A stretch of 64,000 bases of DNA from Ignavibacteria bacterium (GTDB lineage Bacteria > Bacteroidota > Ignavibacteria > UBA10030 > SZUA-254), in contig JACOSY010000020.1 in NCBI GenBank assembly GCA_016178595.1, forward strand, positions 1 to 64,000, read 5' to 3'. The notes beneath the pieces are model-generated. The model ran no database searches, was not told where the DNA came from, and saw nothing but the letters and a program-made list of their open reading frames with translations. The position numbers and the translations under genes are program-made. Below, piece after piece: positions 19,928-27,904 of this stretch. Each line of letters begins with the position of its first letter. Position 1 is the first letter of the stretch.

Positions 19928-21097
19928 ATGAAGTACTTTCTTGTATCACTCGTAATCTTCATCGGTATGCTTCATGAAGTAGGCAATGCGCAGCCGTTTC
20001 GTGATTTGCCGTTGAAGATTTCCTATCAAGGTGCCCTGACGTATGTGAATCTCATGGGAAAGACGAAAGCTGTAAAAAAAGGGACCTACAGCGTCAAGTT
20101 CGAATTCTTCAATGACCCTACAGGAGGCAGCGCCTCTTTTTATTCGGACACGAGGAGCGTAACGACCGATAGCAAAGGAATCTACGTTGCGACAATCGGA
20201 GACAACGGAACAGGGCTTGGAAACATCACCGTCGATTTTGACATCTTGAATTGGCTGCAAGTCACCATCATGAGCGGACCTGAAACCAAGATAATATATC
20301 CGCATGCCCTGCCGCGCGTCCAGTTGACCAGTGTCCCGTATGCGTTGGGTCCATGGCGCACTCCTGCAGGCTTCGGTGGACACCATATTATCGATTATGA
20401 TGGCTCCGTCGGCATCGGCACCGATGATCCGGGTGCCACGTTAGGTGTTATCGGTTCCATCTCCGGCTCAAACTCAGGAGACAATAGCGTTGGAGTCACA
20501 GGTTCAGCCTCCGGGACAAGTACTACCGGAGTGAGTGGAACAGGCACGATAGGAGTTAAGGGAGCGAGCAGCACAGGAGGAGGCAGCAGCGCGGGAGTCA
20601 GCGGTGTCTCCACAGATGTGGGTGGTACGGGAGTTAGAGGTGAAGCAAACTCTGGATCTGAGGCGTATGGAGTGTGGGGTCTAAGCGCCTCTGGCTATGC
20701 GGGCTACTTCACTGGGGACGTGCATTACACCGGGACTCTAACTGGACCCTCGGATGCTAAGCTGAAGGAAAACATCCAGGCAGTGAGTAGCATACTTTCC
20801 AAGGTTGTAGCATTAGAACCGCACACCTTCAATTTCAAGAAAGGCAGCGAGTACGCAGATATGAATTTTGCAAACGGCAGACACTACGGACTCATTGCTC
20901 AAGAAGTGGAGAAGGTGTTTCCGGATTTGGTGAGCGAAGCTGCTCATCGTTCGACAGACCGTACGAAACAGCCAATCCAGTACAAGAGCGTGAACTATGT
21001 TGAGATGATCCCGATACTGGTGCAGGCAATAAAGGAACAGCAGAGCATGATCGATCAGTTAAAGGCCGAAATTGACCAGCTTAAAGGCAATCGGTGA
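19928..21097 (+). CDS. Secreted surface protein with C-terminal S74 chaperone domain
   Basis: About 389 aa. It has a signal peptide (ending near GNAQ), an N-terminal beta domain and a middle run of Gly/Ser/Thr-rich GVSG, GVKG and GVRG repeats (about residues 180-255) of the trimeric beta-helix type. It ends in the intramolecular chaperone of endosialidase (peptidase S74). That domain starts at SDAKLKENI near residue 275, with GLIAQEVEKVFPDLV and NYVEMIPILVQAIKEQQ, then a coiled coil. In phage tail spikes this domain trimerises the fibre and cuts itself off at the serine before D-A-K-L-K. ATG 19928 is preferred over GTG 19919 because AAGGAG lies eight bases upstream. It probably makes a trimeric surface fibre, and substrate is unknown. 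Confidence 0.88.
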   Translation: MKYFLVSLVIFIGMLHEVGNAQPFRDLPLKISYQGALTYVNLMGKTKAVKKGTYSVKFEFFNDPTGGSASFYSDTRSVTTDSKGIYVATIGDNGTGLGNITVDFDILNWLQVTIMSGPETKIIYPHALPRVQLTSVPYALGPWRTPAGFGGHHIIDYDGSVGIGTDDPGATLGVIGSISGSNSGDNSVGVTGSASGTSTTGVSGTGTIGVKGASSTGGGSSAGVSGVSTDVGGTGVRGEANSGSEAYGVWGLSASGYAGYFTGDVHYTGTLTGPSDAKLKENIQAVSSILSKVVALEPHTFNFKKGSEYADMNFANGRHYGLIAQEVEKVFPDLVSEAAHRSTDRTKQPIQYKSVNYVEMIPILVQAIKEQQSMIDQLKAEIDQLKGNR

Positions 21098-21113
21098 GAA
21101 CGGAAAGGAGCGA

Positions 21114-21707
21114 ATGTCCATGACACGCATTGTATTTTTATTATCCATTCTGTTGGTCTGGGCTTGTCCATCTCTCCACGCTCAGTCGGTCAACCAGCCA
21201 GGCTCGGATCCAGCGGAGGAGCAAGAATCCGTGGAGAACGAGCTCTCAAGTTCTGAAGAAGTAGTCAGCATGCCCGCTATCTACACCGCGACAGCAGGCA
21301 CGTTTGAGAGTGCGGGTCGAGTGATTCTCTCTTCAGATGAGTTTGTCATGAGGGAAGGCACATCGAATGATCTTGGGCAGCAGGCACTGCTTCACGCTTC
21401 GCCAGTGAGCTTTGCAATGTATCAAAACTATCCCAACCCATTCAACCCGTCAACTACGATCCAGTTTGATCTTCCCGATCCAGCATTCGTGACCGTGAAA
21501 GTCTACAACATGCTCGGGCAGGAAGTGAGGACACTACTGGATCACGAGTCGATGGAGGATGGTGAACAGGAAGTCGATTTCGATGCGAGTTTGCTTGCTT
21601 CAGGTGTTTACTTCTACCGCATTGTTGCGGAGGGAAATCCGAACGAAGAGGATGGAGTTCCAGCACAGAAATACACCGAAGTGAAGAAGATGTTGCTGGT
21701 GAAGTGA
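21114..21707 (+). CDS. Secreted protein with T9SS type-A-like sorting tail
   Basis: About 197 aa. It has a signal peptide (TRIVFLLSILLVWACPSLHAQ) and a C-terminal domain YQNYPNPFNPSTTIQFDLP...VYNMLGQEVRTL...LASGVYFYRI, the type IX secretion sorting domain of the FCB group. ATG at 21114 or 21120 is served by AAGGAG; the second has better spacing. Between signal and tail lie only some 90 residues with no recognised fold, so this is almost a bare sorting module. It follows the S74 gene by 16 bp and is likely its operon partner. The stop codon borders a 5S-derived repeat. Confidence 0.85.
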   Translation: MSMTRIVFLLSILLVWACPSLHAQSVNQPGSDPAEEQESVENELSSSEEVVSMPAIYTATAGTFESAGRVILSSDEFVMREGTSNDLGQQALLHASPVSFAMYQNYPNPFNPSTTIQFDLPDPAFVTVKVYNMLGQEVRTLLDHESMEDGEQEVDFDASLLASGVYFYRIVAEGNPNEEDGVPAQKYTEVKKMLLVK

Positions 21708-21770
21708 GCCCCGCGGGCCGATGGTACTATACTGGTGACGGTAGGGGAGAGTAGGTCGTTGCCAGGAGTT
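21707..21770 (+). pseudogene. 5S rRNA 3'-end fragment (truncated copy)
   Basis: AGCCCCGCGGGCCGATGG onward repeats the last ~65 nt of the 5S gene at 14223-14285 with only about two single-base differences, including the GGTCGTTGCCAGGA end. The 5' half of 5S is absent, so it cannot make functional 5S. It abuts the TGA of the T9SS-tail gene and is followed by modules M and T2. Confidence 0.85.
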
Positions 21771-21782
21771 TTTTGTTTTCGG

Positions 21783-21839
21783 GGTAGGATAGATTTCCTA
21801 ATCTGTCCACAGGGGACAGGACAGGAGTCCTGTCCTACC
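21783..21839. repeat. Palindromic module M, copy downstream of the 5S fragment
   Basis: GGTAGGATAG...CTGTCCTACC matches the copy at 14333-14389 with a few substitutions in the first half, and the second half is identical. Order and orientation relative to the 5S fragment and T2 are the same as behind the real 5S gene. Confidence 0.8.
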
Positions 21840-21847
21840 GTTTTAGA

Positions 21848-21883
21848 GCCTCGTTTGAATCTCAAGCGAGGCTTTTGTATTTT
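21848..21883 (+). promoter_or_regulatory. Module T2, second copy: hairpin plus promoter-like boxes
   Basis: GCCTCGTTTGA/TCAAGCGAGGC forms a hairpin with a TTTTGTATTTT tail. TTGAAT (21855-21860) and TATTTT (21878-21883) have a 17-bp spacer, and TATTTT ends five bases before the ATG at 21889. Transcription from it would start at about the ATG itself. Confidence 0.55.
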
Positions 21884-21888
21884 GACCT

Positions 21889-23049
21889 ATGAAATCTGCT
21901 GATGTCGTCATCATCGGCGGAGGCGTCATCGGAGCGAGTGTTGCCTACCATCTTGCGCAGCGGGGCTCCACGAATGTCATTGTGCTGGATCGCGGCAAAG
22001 AGCCGGGCGAGGGAAGCACGGGAAAAGCGACGGGAGGTTTTCGGGTGCAGTTCAGTACCGAGATTTCCGTCCGACTTTCACTCCTCTCGAGAGACAAGCT
22101 TCTTCGATTCAAAGATGAGATTGGAATAGATTCCGGCTACCGTCCATACGGATACCTCTTCGCCGCGCTCCACGAGAACGAACTCCATGCGCTGCGTGAT
22201 GCGATGACGATTCAACAGAACGCCGGCGTGCGGGAAGTCCAGGAACTTACACCCGATGACATCCGTCGTTTGAATCCTGCCGTGAATCCTGAAGGAATCA
22301 TTGGAGGCACGTTCTCTTCTCTCGATGGCTTTATCCGACCCATGAACATCTTGCTCGGCTACACTGAAGCAGCAGGACGCGTTGGTGTGAAGTTCGAATA
22401 TGGCGCCGAATGTTTAGGCTTTACGCGACAAGGAGAGAAAATCACCGGCGTTCGCACGTCGAATGGATCGTACACGGCTGAGTTCTTCGTGAATGCTGCC
22501 GGCGCATGGGCAGGAGTTGTTGCACAGCAAGCAGGAATAGAAATCCCGGTTCATCCACACAAGCGGCAAGTTGCTGTAACGTATCCGACAAATCTTTTGC
22601 CGGAAGAGATGCCGATGACGATTTTTACAGACGACGGATTTCACCTTCGCGTTCGCGACGGACGAATCCTGCTTCTTCTGCCCGTCGATTTCCATACGGC
22701 CGATCCATTCGATACGACATTCGATGAATCGTGGCTTGACCGTGTCGTGGTCCGCGCACATGCATGCATTCCGTGCTTACGAGAAGTCACGATCGATCGC
22801 GCGAATTGCTGGGCAGGACTCTATGAAATGTCTCCCGATAAACACCAGATTGTCGGATTGGCTCCCGGGTTGAAAAACTTCTTTCTTGTCAACGGTTCCT
22901 CCGGTCACGGCGTCATGCACGCGCCGGCACTCGGACAATTGCTTTCGGAAATTATTCTCGACGGCAGAGCGACGACGCTCGACGTCCGTGCGATTCGCCC
23001 GACGCGCTTCGCAGAAGGCAAGCCGAATGCAATGAGCGAATTTCTCTAA
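21889..23049 (+). CDS. FAD-dependent oxidoreductase (DAO / sarcosine-oxidase-beta-like)
   Basis: 386 aa. The Rossmann motif VVIIGGGVIGASVAYHLAQRG at the N-terminus, GSTGKATGGFRVQFS (the FAD contact loop of the DAO family), VNAAGAWAG near residue 203 and the C-terminal NGSSGHGVMHAPALGQLLSEII place it among amine or amino-acid oxidases and dehydrogenases such as sarcosine oxidase subunit beta and hydrogen-cyanide synthase. It would oxidise a secondary amine or amino acid. No partner subunit is adjacent, so the substrate is open. The ATG lacks a Shine-Dalgarno sequence and directly follows repeat module T2. Confidence 0.9.
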   Translation: MKSADVVIIGGGVIGASVAYHLAQRGSTNVIVLDRGKEPGEGSTGKATGGFRVQFSTEISVRLSLLSRDKLLRFKDEIGIDSGYRPYGYLFAALHENELHALRDAMTIQQNAGVREVQELTPDDIRRLNPAVNPEGIIGGTFSSLDGFIRPMNILLGYTEAAGRVGVKFEYGAECLGFTRQGEKITGVRTSNGSYTAEFFVNAAGAWAGVVAQQAGIEIPVHPHKRQVAVTYPTNLLPEEMPMTIFTDDGFHLRVRDGRILLLLPVDFHTADPFDTTFDESWLDRVVVRAHACIPCLREVTIDRANCWAGLYEMSPDKHQIVGLAPGLKNFFLVNGSSGHGVMHAPALGQLLSEIILDGRATTLDVRAIRPTRFAEGKPNAMSEFL

Positions 23050-23099
23050 AAGGTTTTTGGAATAAGTATCCGAGATGCTTCTTGTGGAAGAGACATTTG

Positions 23100-23244
23100 A
23101 AAATTCCGTCTCAATTCAATTCGGGATGGGATTTTTATTTAGAGCGGTAGGATAGATTTCACAATCTGTCAATACAGGGATAGATGGGAATCTCCGTTCC
23201 GAAGGAATGGCTTCGCCAAAGGAGTCCTTCGGGCCTATCCTACC
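23100..23244 (+). repeat. Mosaic repeat: decayed T1 plus expanded module M
   Basis: The segment AATTCGGGATGGGATTTTTATTT (23118-23140) is the 3' part of T1. GGTAGGATAG (23146) to CTATCCTACC (23244) is a module M whose centre has grown. It lies between the convergent FAD oxidoreductase and cytochrome genes. Nothing else is recognised in 23050-23331. Confidence 0.6.
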
Positions 23245-23331
23245 TCCCTGTTTCCTTGATTTGTCCTATATCTTGTGTCCTTTTCATGACAGCTATTAAG
23301 TGCTTAAGATATCTTTGAACGAAAAAAACTC

Positions 23332-24141
23332 TTATTTTGTTTCTTCAACTCTAATTGGCTCGTAATAACCCTGGTGTGTCTGGAGCGAGTATACGTAATC
23401 GGCAAGCTCCCACATCGCACTGTCCGGCATTGCGCCAGAGTACGAAGGCATCGGTGTCCCGTCTAATCCTGTTGCAAAAGTTCTGAATATCTCTGCCGGA
23501 CTCGTAGCAAATTTGAGAGCGGACAGATTCGTAAGGTCACTTGGCTGTATGGGATCACCCCAATTATCGACCAGGCTTTCCGCTGAAGGTCCGTCTCCTT
23601 CACCAGCATCACCATGGCATTTGTTGCACTGCATTTCTACATACGCTTTCCTGCCTTTTGCTATGCTCTCCCTTGTAAAAGGAATCTCATTCCCGTATGA
23701 GATTGTCTTTAGCGGATACTCATTGGAATCTGAGAAGCGAGGCGAGAATGTTTTTATGTATTGCACCAGCGCCCATATTTGTTGGGGCGAAAATGTCTCA
23801 AAGGTGGTCATCGCTGTACTGTGGGTTCCACTTTTAATCGTTATAGACAAATCCTCATCAGTTGGGAGCTGACCGCTGAGCGTGCTTCGAAACTTAAAGG
23901 TTCCTGAGGTGAAGTTACGAGGCTTCGTCTGCAAATTAGCAGCAAGAACTCCATCGCCATTCCCGTTTATCCCGTGGCAGGTTGCACAAATATCATCGTA
24001 GAGTGTTTTTCCTTTTGCAAGTGTAGCCGGATCTGCCTTCTCAGGAGTATCATTGCCGCCCAGCAAAATCCAACCTAACGAGAAAAGAGATGCAGTAATC
24101 ACTGCGACAACGAACATTGAACTTGTGGAATATATTTTCAT
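23332..24141 (-). CDS. Dihaem cytochrome c, membrane-anchored
   Basis: 269 aa. An uncleaved or signal helix (residues 9-27) is followed by two class I cytochrome c domains. The haem motifs are C52-ATC-H56 and C173-NKC-H177, each followed by GxGDG, and later methionines such as in GTPMPSYSG could be axial ligands. It is periplasmic and would pass electrons between a quinol or porin-cytochrome donor and a terminal reductase. ATG 24141 is chosen because AAAGGAGAT precedes it; the frame opens earlier only through a TTG. It is the last gene of the minus-strand respiratory cluster, 16 bp after the porin-cytochrome gene. Confidence 0.92.
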   Translation of the reverse strand: MKIYSTSSMFVVAVITASLFSLGWILLGGNDTPEKADPATLAKGKTLYDDICATCHGINGNGDGVLAANLQTKPRNFTSGTFKFRSTLSGQLPTDEDLSITIKSGTHSTAMTTFETFSPQQIWALVQYIKTFSPRFSDSNEYPLKTISYGNEIPFTRESIAKGRKAYVEMQCNKCHGDAGEGDGPSAESLVDNWGDPIQPSDLTNLSALKFATSPAEIFRTFATGLDGTPMPSYSGAMPDSAMWELADYVYSLQTHQGYYEPIRVEETK

Positions 24142-24157
24142 TTTGGAATATCTCCTT

Positions 24158-25426
24158 TCAGTAGGCAATTAAAGTCCCAATTGACAAGGTTGTCGTACTC
24201 TTGTCGAGTTGATTAGGTATTTTTTGATTGTCGAACCCCACCTCGCCGAATAAAAACACATTTGGTACGAAGTGATACTTGAGTCCCATGGTCCACTGAG
24301 TATCTGTGAGACTTAGTTCGCTAACCTCTTTATGGTCCCATCGACCGTAGGTGTACACTTTTTCGGGAAGAAGTATACTCGTCAAGCCTAAGAATTCTCC
24401 TGTCATGCGCTGCTGACCAAATGAAGCGCCGTTATAAATGTTATCGTCATTAGCAATCATGTACTGGCCGGTGAGGTTTACTCTCTTGACCCACGGGTCA
24501 TAAATATCAGCGCCGAGGCCCAATCTCCATGGTGTATTGTCATACCCATCGTAGTTCCATGCACCGGTTGAATCTTGGTCATGTAAACGCTGTTTGCCTG
24601 CATAGTACCACAAGCCTACTTTAAAGGGAGCATTGTTGGCGTAATAAATTGTTTGATCTGCAGATAAGAACAGTGCGCGAGCATCGTTTAAATCAACTCC
24701 ATCATTGCCACTCGTGAGAGCCACTTCATATCTAAATCCGTTCAGTATTTCCGGCATCCATCCAAAAGCTGACACAGCGTATGAGGCTTCTTCTAAGAGC
24801 AAAGTGTTTATTCCTCCAATGGGAACCCCAGTATTTGTCAAGCTCGCGTCGGCAAACGAATCATACGATTGAGCCGAATAATCCGTTGTTCCGAGCGTGA
24901 ACTGGATAGGGAACAGGGTTCTGAGTATCTGTTTCCCAAAAGTAAAATTGATAGCCCCGGCATGATAAATAAGAAAAAAAGACTCGATGCCGGCTCCTTC
25001 TTCGGGATCGACGGTTACATCACCGTACCATGACAGACGCGAACCAAAGTCCCCTGCCGTGAGCATATCGACGCCGTACTTGCTGAAATTTCTTGAATCG
25101 GTTACTTCGTCGGTTATATTGTCTCTGCTGTGAGCGTATATAACCTCAGGTGTTACAGCGAAGGCTAAAACAATAGGAAGTTGGTCCCAGGTCGGTGTCT
25201 TTGGTTCTGAGTTTGCGATGCGGTAACCGTTTGCCTGAAATCGCCTGCCGAATTCGTTCAGCATTGGCTCGCTGACATGACAGGTGAAGCAAGTGGTCTT
25301 ATATTTGCGGGCGAAGAGCGGGATTGCCCTCGCATCAGGCGTGAGAACGGTGAAGGATAATATAAGTGCCGCAAACAGAGAACCGATATAAGACACCGAG
25401 GTATTTTGTAAATGACATCTCATCAT
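24158..25426 (-). CDS. Monohaem porin-cytochrome fusion (Cyc2-like)
   Basis: 422 aa. A signal peptide is followed at residues 35-75 by IPLFARKYKTTCFTCH, with haem site C46-FT-C49-H50 and then EFGRRFQANGY. This is the 'PxFARxxxxxCxxCH...FGRxFxxNGY' block of outer-membrane monohaem cytochromes. The remaining ~340 residues alternate as beta strands (many YxWxGx and LxLGxxY stretches) and fit a 14-16-strand barrel. This is the architecture of Cyc2-type proteins, in which a small haem domain plugs a porin and moves electrons across the outer membrane. Iron oxidation itself is not demonstrated. Start is served by GAGGAG. Its neighbour is a dihaem cytochrome c that could take the electrons. Confidence 0.78.
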   Translation of the reverse strand: MMRCHLQNTSVSYIGSLFAALILSFTVLTPDARAIPLFARKYKTTCFTCHVSEPMLNEFGRRFQANGYRIANSEPKTPTWDQLPIVLAFAVTPEVIYAHSRDNITDEVTDSRNFSKYGVDMLTAGDFGSRLSWYGDVTVDPEEGAGIESFFLIYHAGAINFTFGKQILRTLFPIQFTLGTTDYSAQSYDSFADASLTNTGVPIGGINTLLLEEASYAVSAFGWMPEILNGFRYEVALTSGNDGVDLNDARALFLSADQTIYYANNAPFKVGLWYYAGKQRLHDQDSTGAWNYDGYDNTPWRLGLGADIYDPWVKRVNLTGQYMIANDDNIYNGASFGQQRMTGEFLGLTSILLPEKVYTYGRWDHKEVSELSLTDTQWTMGLKYHFVPNVFLFGEVGFDNQKIPNQLDKSTTTLSIGTLIAY

Positions 25427-25511
25427 TGCAGACTCCTCATATGATTATTTTGGTTGATAAACGATGCTCAATCATATTCTGATTTAAAAATATTAAATTC
25501 AAGTAACAAGT

Positions 25512-25868
25512 TCAATGAGAGAATGAACAACACGCCACGTACTCCATTGCACTCACTTCTTCAATCGCTTCCACAATCAAAGGAAAGTAACGATCGAGAC
25601 AGCATTCAAGATTTACCCGGAGGATACACTTTCCATCGGGCGATTGATGCTTGCAGTGTGCACAGACATTCCGCCTGAGCGCTTCAATGTACGGTTCCAT
25701 GTTGTCGCTCTTGACAGATAGAACTGTTTCGACGATTTTTGGAAAATGGAATTTTAGCACACATTCCTCCCCGGCCGGCAACAGGCAGTTTCCGTGTCCA
25801 TCGCTGTTGACGCACTTCGTGCAGAATTTACACTGTACAGCGTCCAGGTATGTTTCTAGATTTTTCAT
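25512..25868 (-). CDS. Small cysteine-rich protein with duplicated Cys module
   Basis: 118 aa, no signal peptide. Two copies of one module are visible. The first (residues 13-45) has CKFCTKC, then GxC, then EECVLKFHFPKIVE. The second (residues 69-101) has CAHCKHQ, then GKCILR, then ECCLDRYFPLIVE. Each offers four or more cysteines with C-x2-C spacing, suggesting bound metal or an Fe-S cluster, which is inference. I know of similar unnamed proteins near respiratory genes but cannot name a function. Start has GGAG upstream. It sits four bases after the YceI gene, inside the respiratory cluster. Confidence 0.75.
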   Translation of the reverse strand: MKNLETYLDAVQCKFCTKCVNSDGHGNCLLPAGEECVLKFHFPKIVETVLSVKSDNMEPYIEALRRNVCAHCKHQSPDGKCILRVNLECCLDRYFPLIVEAIEEVSAMEYVACCSFSH

Positions 25869-25872
25869 TGAT

Positions 25873-26532
25873 TTACTCCGTCGTTTCTTCTACACATTGT
25901 ACTTTTTTCATCGCTGCTATTAAATCGAAATGGACAACAAGTTCGTCATGTGCTTTGATAAGTCCCCAGAGAGCGCTCGGCGGCGTGATGTCAAAGTCGT
26001 GCATCGTGAGAGCTTTCGATCCGACGATGTGAAAACGAGTTGGTGAGAGTTGCGTGATAGTGATTGACATCGGAACGACTTTCGTAACACCTGCAATGGT
26101 TAACGTTCCGTTTGTCCTCACATGTCTAACAGAGTCGGCGGTCTCTGATTCAGACATGATTGTTGTTTCCGCAAGTTCATATTGAATCGACGGAAAACTA
26201 TCGGCTTTCATAGCGGTGTACATATCCGCATTCATTGCGCTGTTTCCGCATTCAAGATTCTTGACGAAGACCGAGACCCGAATCTCACTGCTCACGGTGT
26301 CTGGAGAAGATACATCATGCTTCCGCTCCGAATTTACCTGGAACTTTGCCATGCCATCGAGAAGCAGGGCTTCGCACGTATAATCGCCGATTGTCGCAGT
26401 CCCTTTCAACCAAAGTCGACTTCCCGCTTCGAGTTTGTAGACAACAAACGGTGCCTGCTGAGCAAATGCAGCGGGCGCCTGCAATCCCCAACTCAGCGCT
26501 ACTGCCGAAAGTACGATAATGAGCCGGTTCAT
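25873..26532 (-). CDS. YceI-family periplasmic protein
   Basis: About 219 aa. A signal peptide (MNRLIIVLSAVALSWG...AFAQ) precedes a lipocalin-like YceI domain: SRLWLKGTATIGDYTCEA, a middle VKNLECGNSAMNADMYTAMKAD, and TLTIAGVTKVVPMSI with ALTMHDFDITPPSALWGLIKAHDEL. YceI proteins bind isoprenoid lipids in the periplasm. The ATG at 26532 gives the best signal peptide; an ATG at 26562 would add ten residues. It is one of two paralogues flanking the porin gene. Confidence 0.88.
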   Translation of the reverse strand: MNRLIIVLSAVALSWGLQAPAAFAQQAPFVVYKLEAGSRLWLKGTATIGDYTCEALLLDGMAKFQVNSERKHDVSSPDTVSSEIRVSVFVKNLECGNSAMNADMYTAMKADSFPSIQYELAETTIMSESETADSVRHVRTNGTLTIAGVTKVVPMSITITQLSPTRFHIVGSKALTMHDFDITPPSALWGLIKAHDELVVHFDLIAAMKKVQCVEETTE

Positions 26533-26571
26533 GGCAAACGCCCTATGAATGTTGAACGTCATAAACTTGTA

Positions 26572-27882
26572 CTAGAACATAACCTGTAATTGCATGCGTG
26601 CTTCAATAACCGTTTGGCGTTCGACTCGTCCGCTGGCGATAACCGTCGTTTGGTCAGGTTGTTGTGTCAGAGCGTATGCACCGAGATTCGGTTCCATCGC
26701 AACGGGTATATTGATACCCACCGGCAATTCGCCTGTCAATTTCACACGGTTGCCATGGAGATAAAAGGAAACGGCCGCGGTGATCTCCTGTATGAGTTTG
26801 CTATCGACAATTTGGAATACAGTTCCCTGACTGTTAGTTACGCCGAAATTCTCATCGGGTCGAAGCAATGCATACCGCATCGCGATCTCGAACGGATTGG
26901 TAAAGTATGCAGCTTGCGCTCTGCCGCCAAAGAGCGAAAGGCTGCCATAGCTATTCTTGAACGAGCTGTAATTCAACTCTGCCTCGGCAGATAAGCCTCT
27001 CTCCTTGCCGCTAATCCTTGCTGCTGCGTCTGCACCGATCTGCCACAGCTCGCTTTTCACCAACGGTTGTTTGCCGATGTAGGGATTCCAATTACTGTTC
27101 AGGAGCAGAGATTTATCATCGAGCTTCACGTTCAGTGCGGTCGAGTGTCCAACCTTTGAATCTTTTGTGTACAGCGCGTTCACAAAGAGCGCGATGCCGC
27201 TGCTGGACGCAGAGAGGTTCTGCTTCACGTTGAAGAGATTCTCATCCAATCCGTCATTCATCCCAACCCTTGCAACAATCATTGGGAAACCGAGATCTTG
27301 GGGAATGTACCGGATCGGCACATCACGGCCACCACCGGTGAACACACCAATGGTAGAGGTGAAGGTGCCGGAATTGCCGTGGAGTGCTATGCCGACGTCG
27401 CGTCCGAGTTTGAATCCCAAATACTGTACGGACGGATCGGTAAATTGCAAGAACGCTTCATCGCTGATGTTCTCACGGCCATATGGCACTTTAAATTGAC
27501 CGGCCTTAATCCGTAAAGATTTTGTCACCGGTATATCGGCGCTAAGATCCAGGAGCGAAAGATCTGCACCGGGAGAAGGGGCTTTCACTATTTCTTCTCC
27601 ACCCAATGCAAGTTGGACATCGAAGTCGATATCTTCGTAGGTCGCCTTCGCGCCTAACCGCGCCTGCTTCAGGTAGAGATAAAGACGTGTATTGTCTCGG
27701 TACCCATCTTTGAGGTTCTGAGCGAATCCCAGCGTCTGCAACCTGCCGTAGAATGTTAACGACGAACTATCGAATTGGCTTGCCGACTTCATCGCTTGCT
27801 GATCACTTCCCTGTGCTCTAATACAGGTAGCAAGCGCCAGCACCAGCAGTACCGCGAGCAGAAATGATATCATCTGTTTCAT
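26572..27882 (-). CDS. Phosphate-selective-porin-like outer-membrane protein (OprO/OprP family)
   Basis: About 436 aa. The ATG at 27882 has AAGGAAG upstream and starts a signal peptide (MKQMISFLLAVLLVLALATCIRAQ). The barrel region contains LYLKQARLGAKATYEDIDFDVQL, LSADIPVTKSLRIKAGQFKVPYGREN and GFKLGRDVGIALHG, the conserved strands of the porin O/P family, and ends ARMQLQVMF with terminal Phe. It probably admits anions or small solutes. Whether phosphate is the substrate cannot be told. It lies between two YceI genes. Confidence 0.85.
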   Translation of the reverse strand: MKQMISFLLAVLLVLALATCIRAQGSDQQAMKSASQFDSSSLTFYGRLQTLGFAQNLKDGYRDNTRLYLYLKQARLGAKATYEDIDFDVQLALGGEEIVKAPSPGADLSLLDLSADIPVTKSLRIKAGQFKVPYGRENISDEAFLQFTDPSVQYLGFKLGRDVGIALHGNSGTFTSTIGVFTGGGRDVPIRYIPQDLGFPMIVARVGMNDGLDENLFNVKQNLSASSSGIALFVNALYTKDSKVGHSTALNVKLDDKSLLLNSNWNPYIGKQPLVKSELWQIGADAAARISGKERGLSAEAELNYSSFKNSYGSLSLFGGRAQAAYFTNPFEIAMRYALLRPDENFGVTNSQGTVFQIVDSKLIQEITAAVSFYLHGNRVKLTGELPVGINIPVAMEPNLGAYALTQQPDQTTVIASGRVERQTVIEARMQLQVMF

Positions 27883-27904
27883 AAAGGTAGCTTCCTTTCT
27901 GTAA

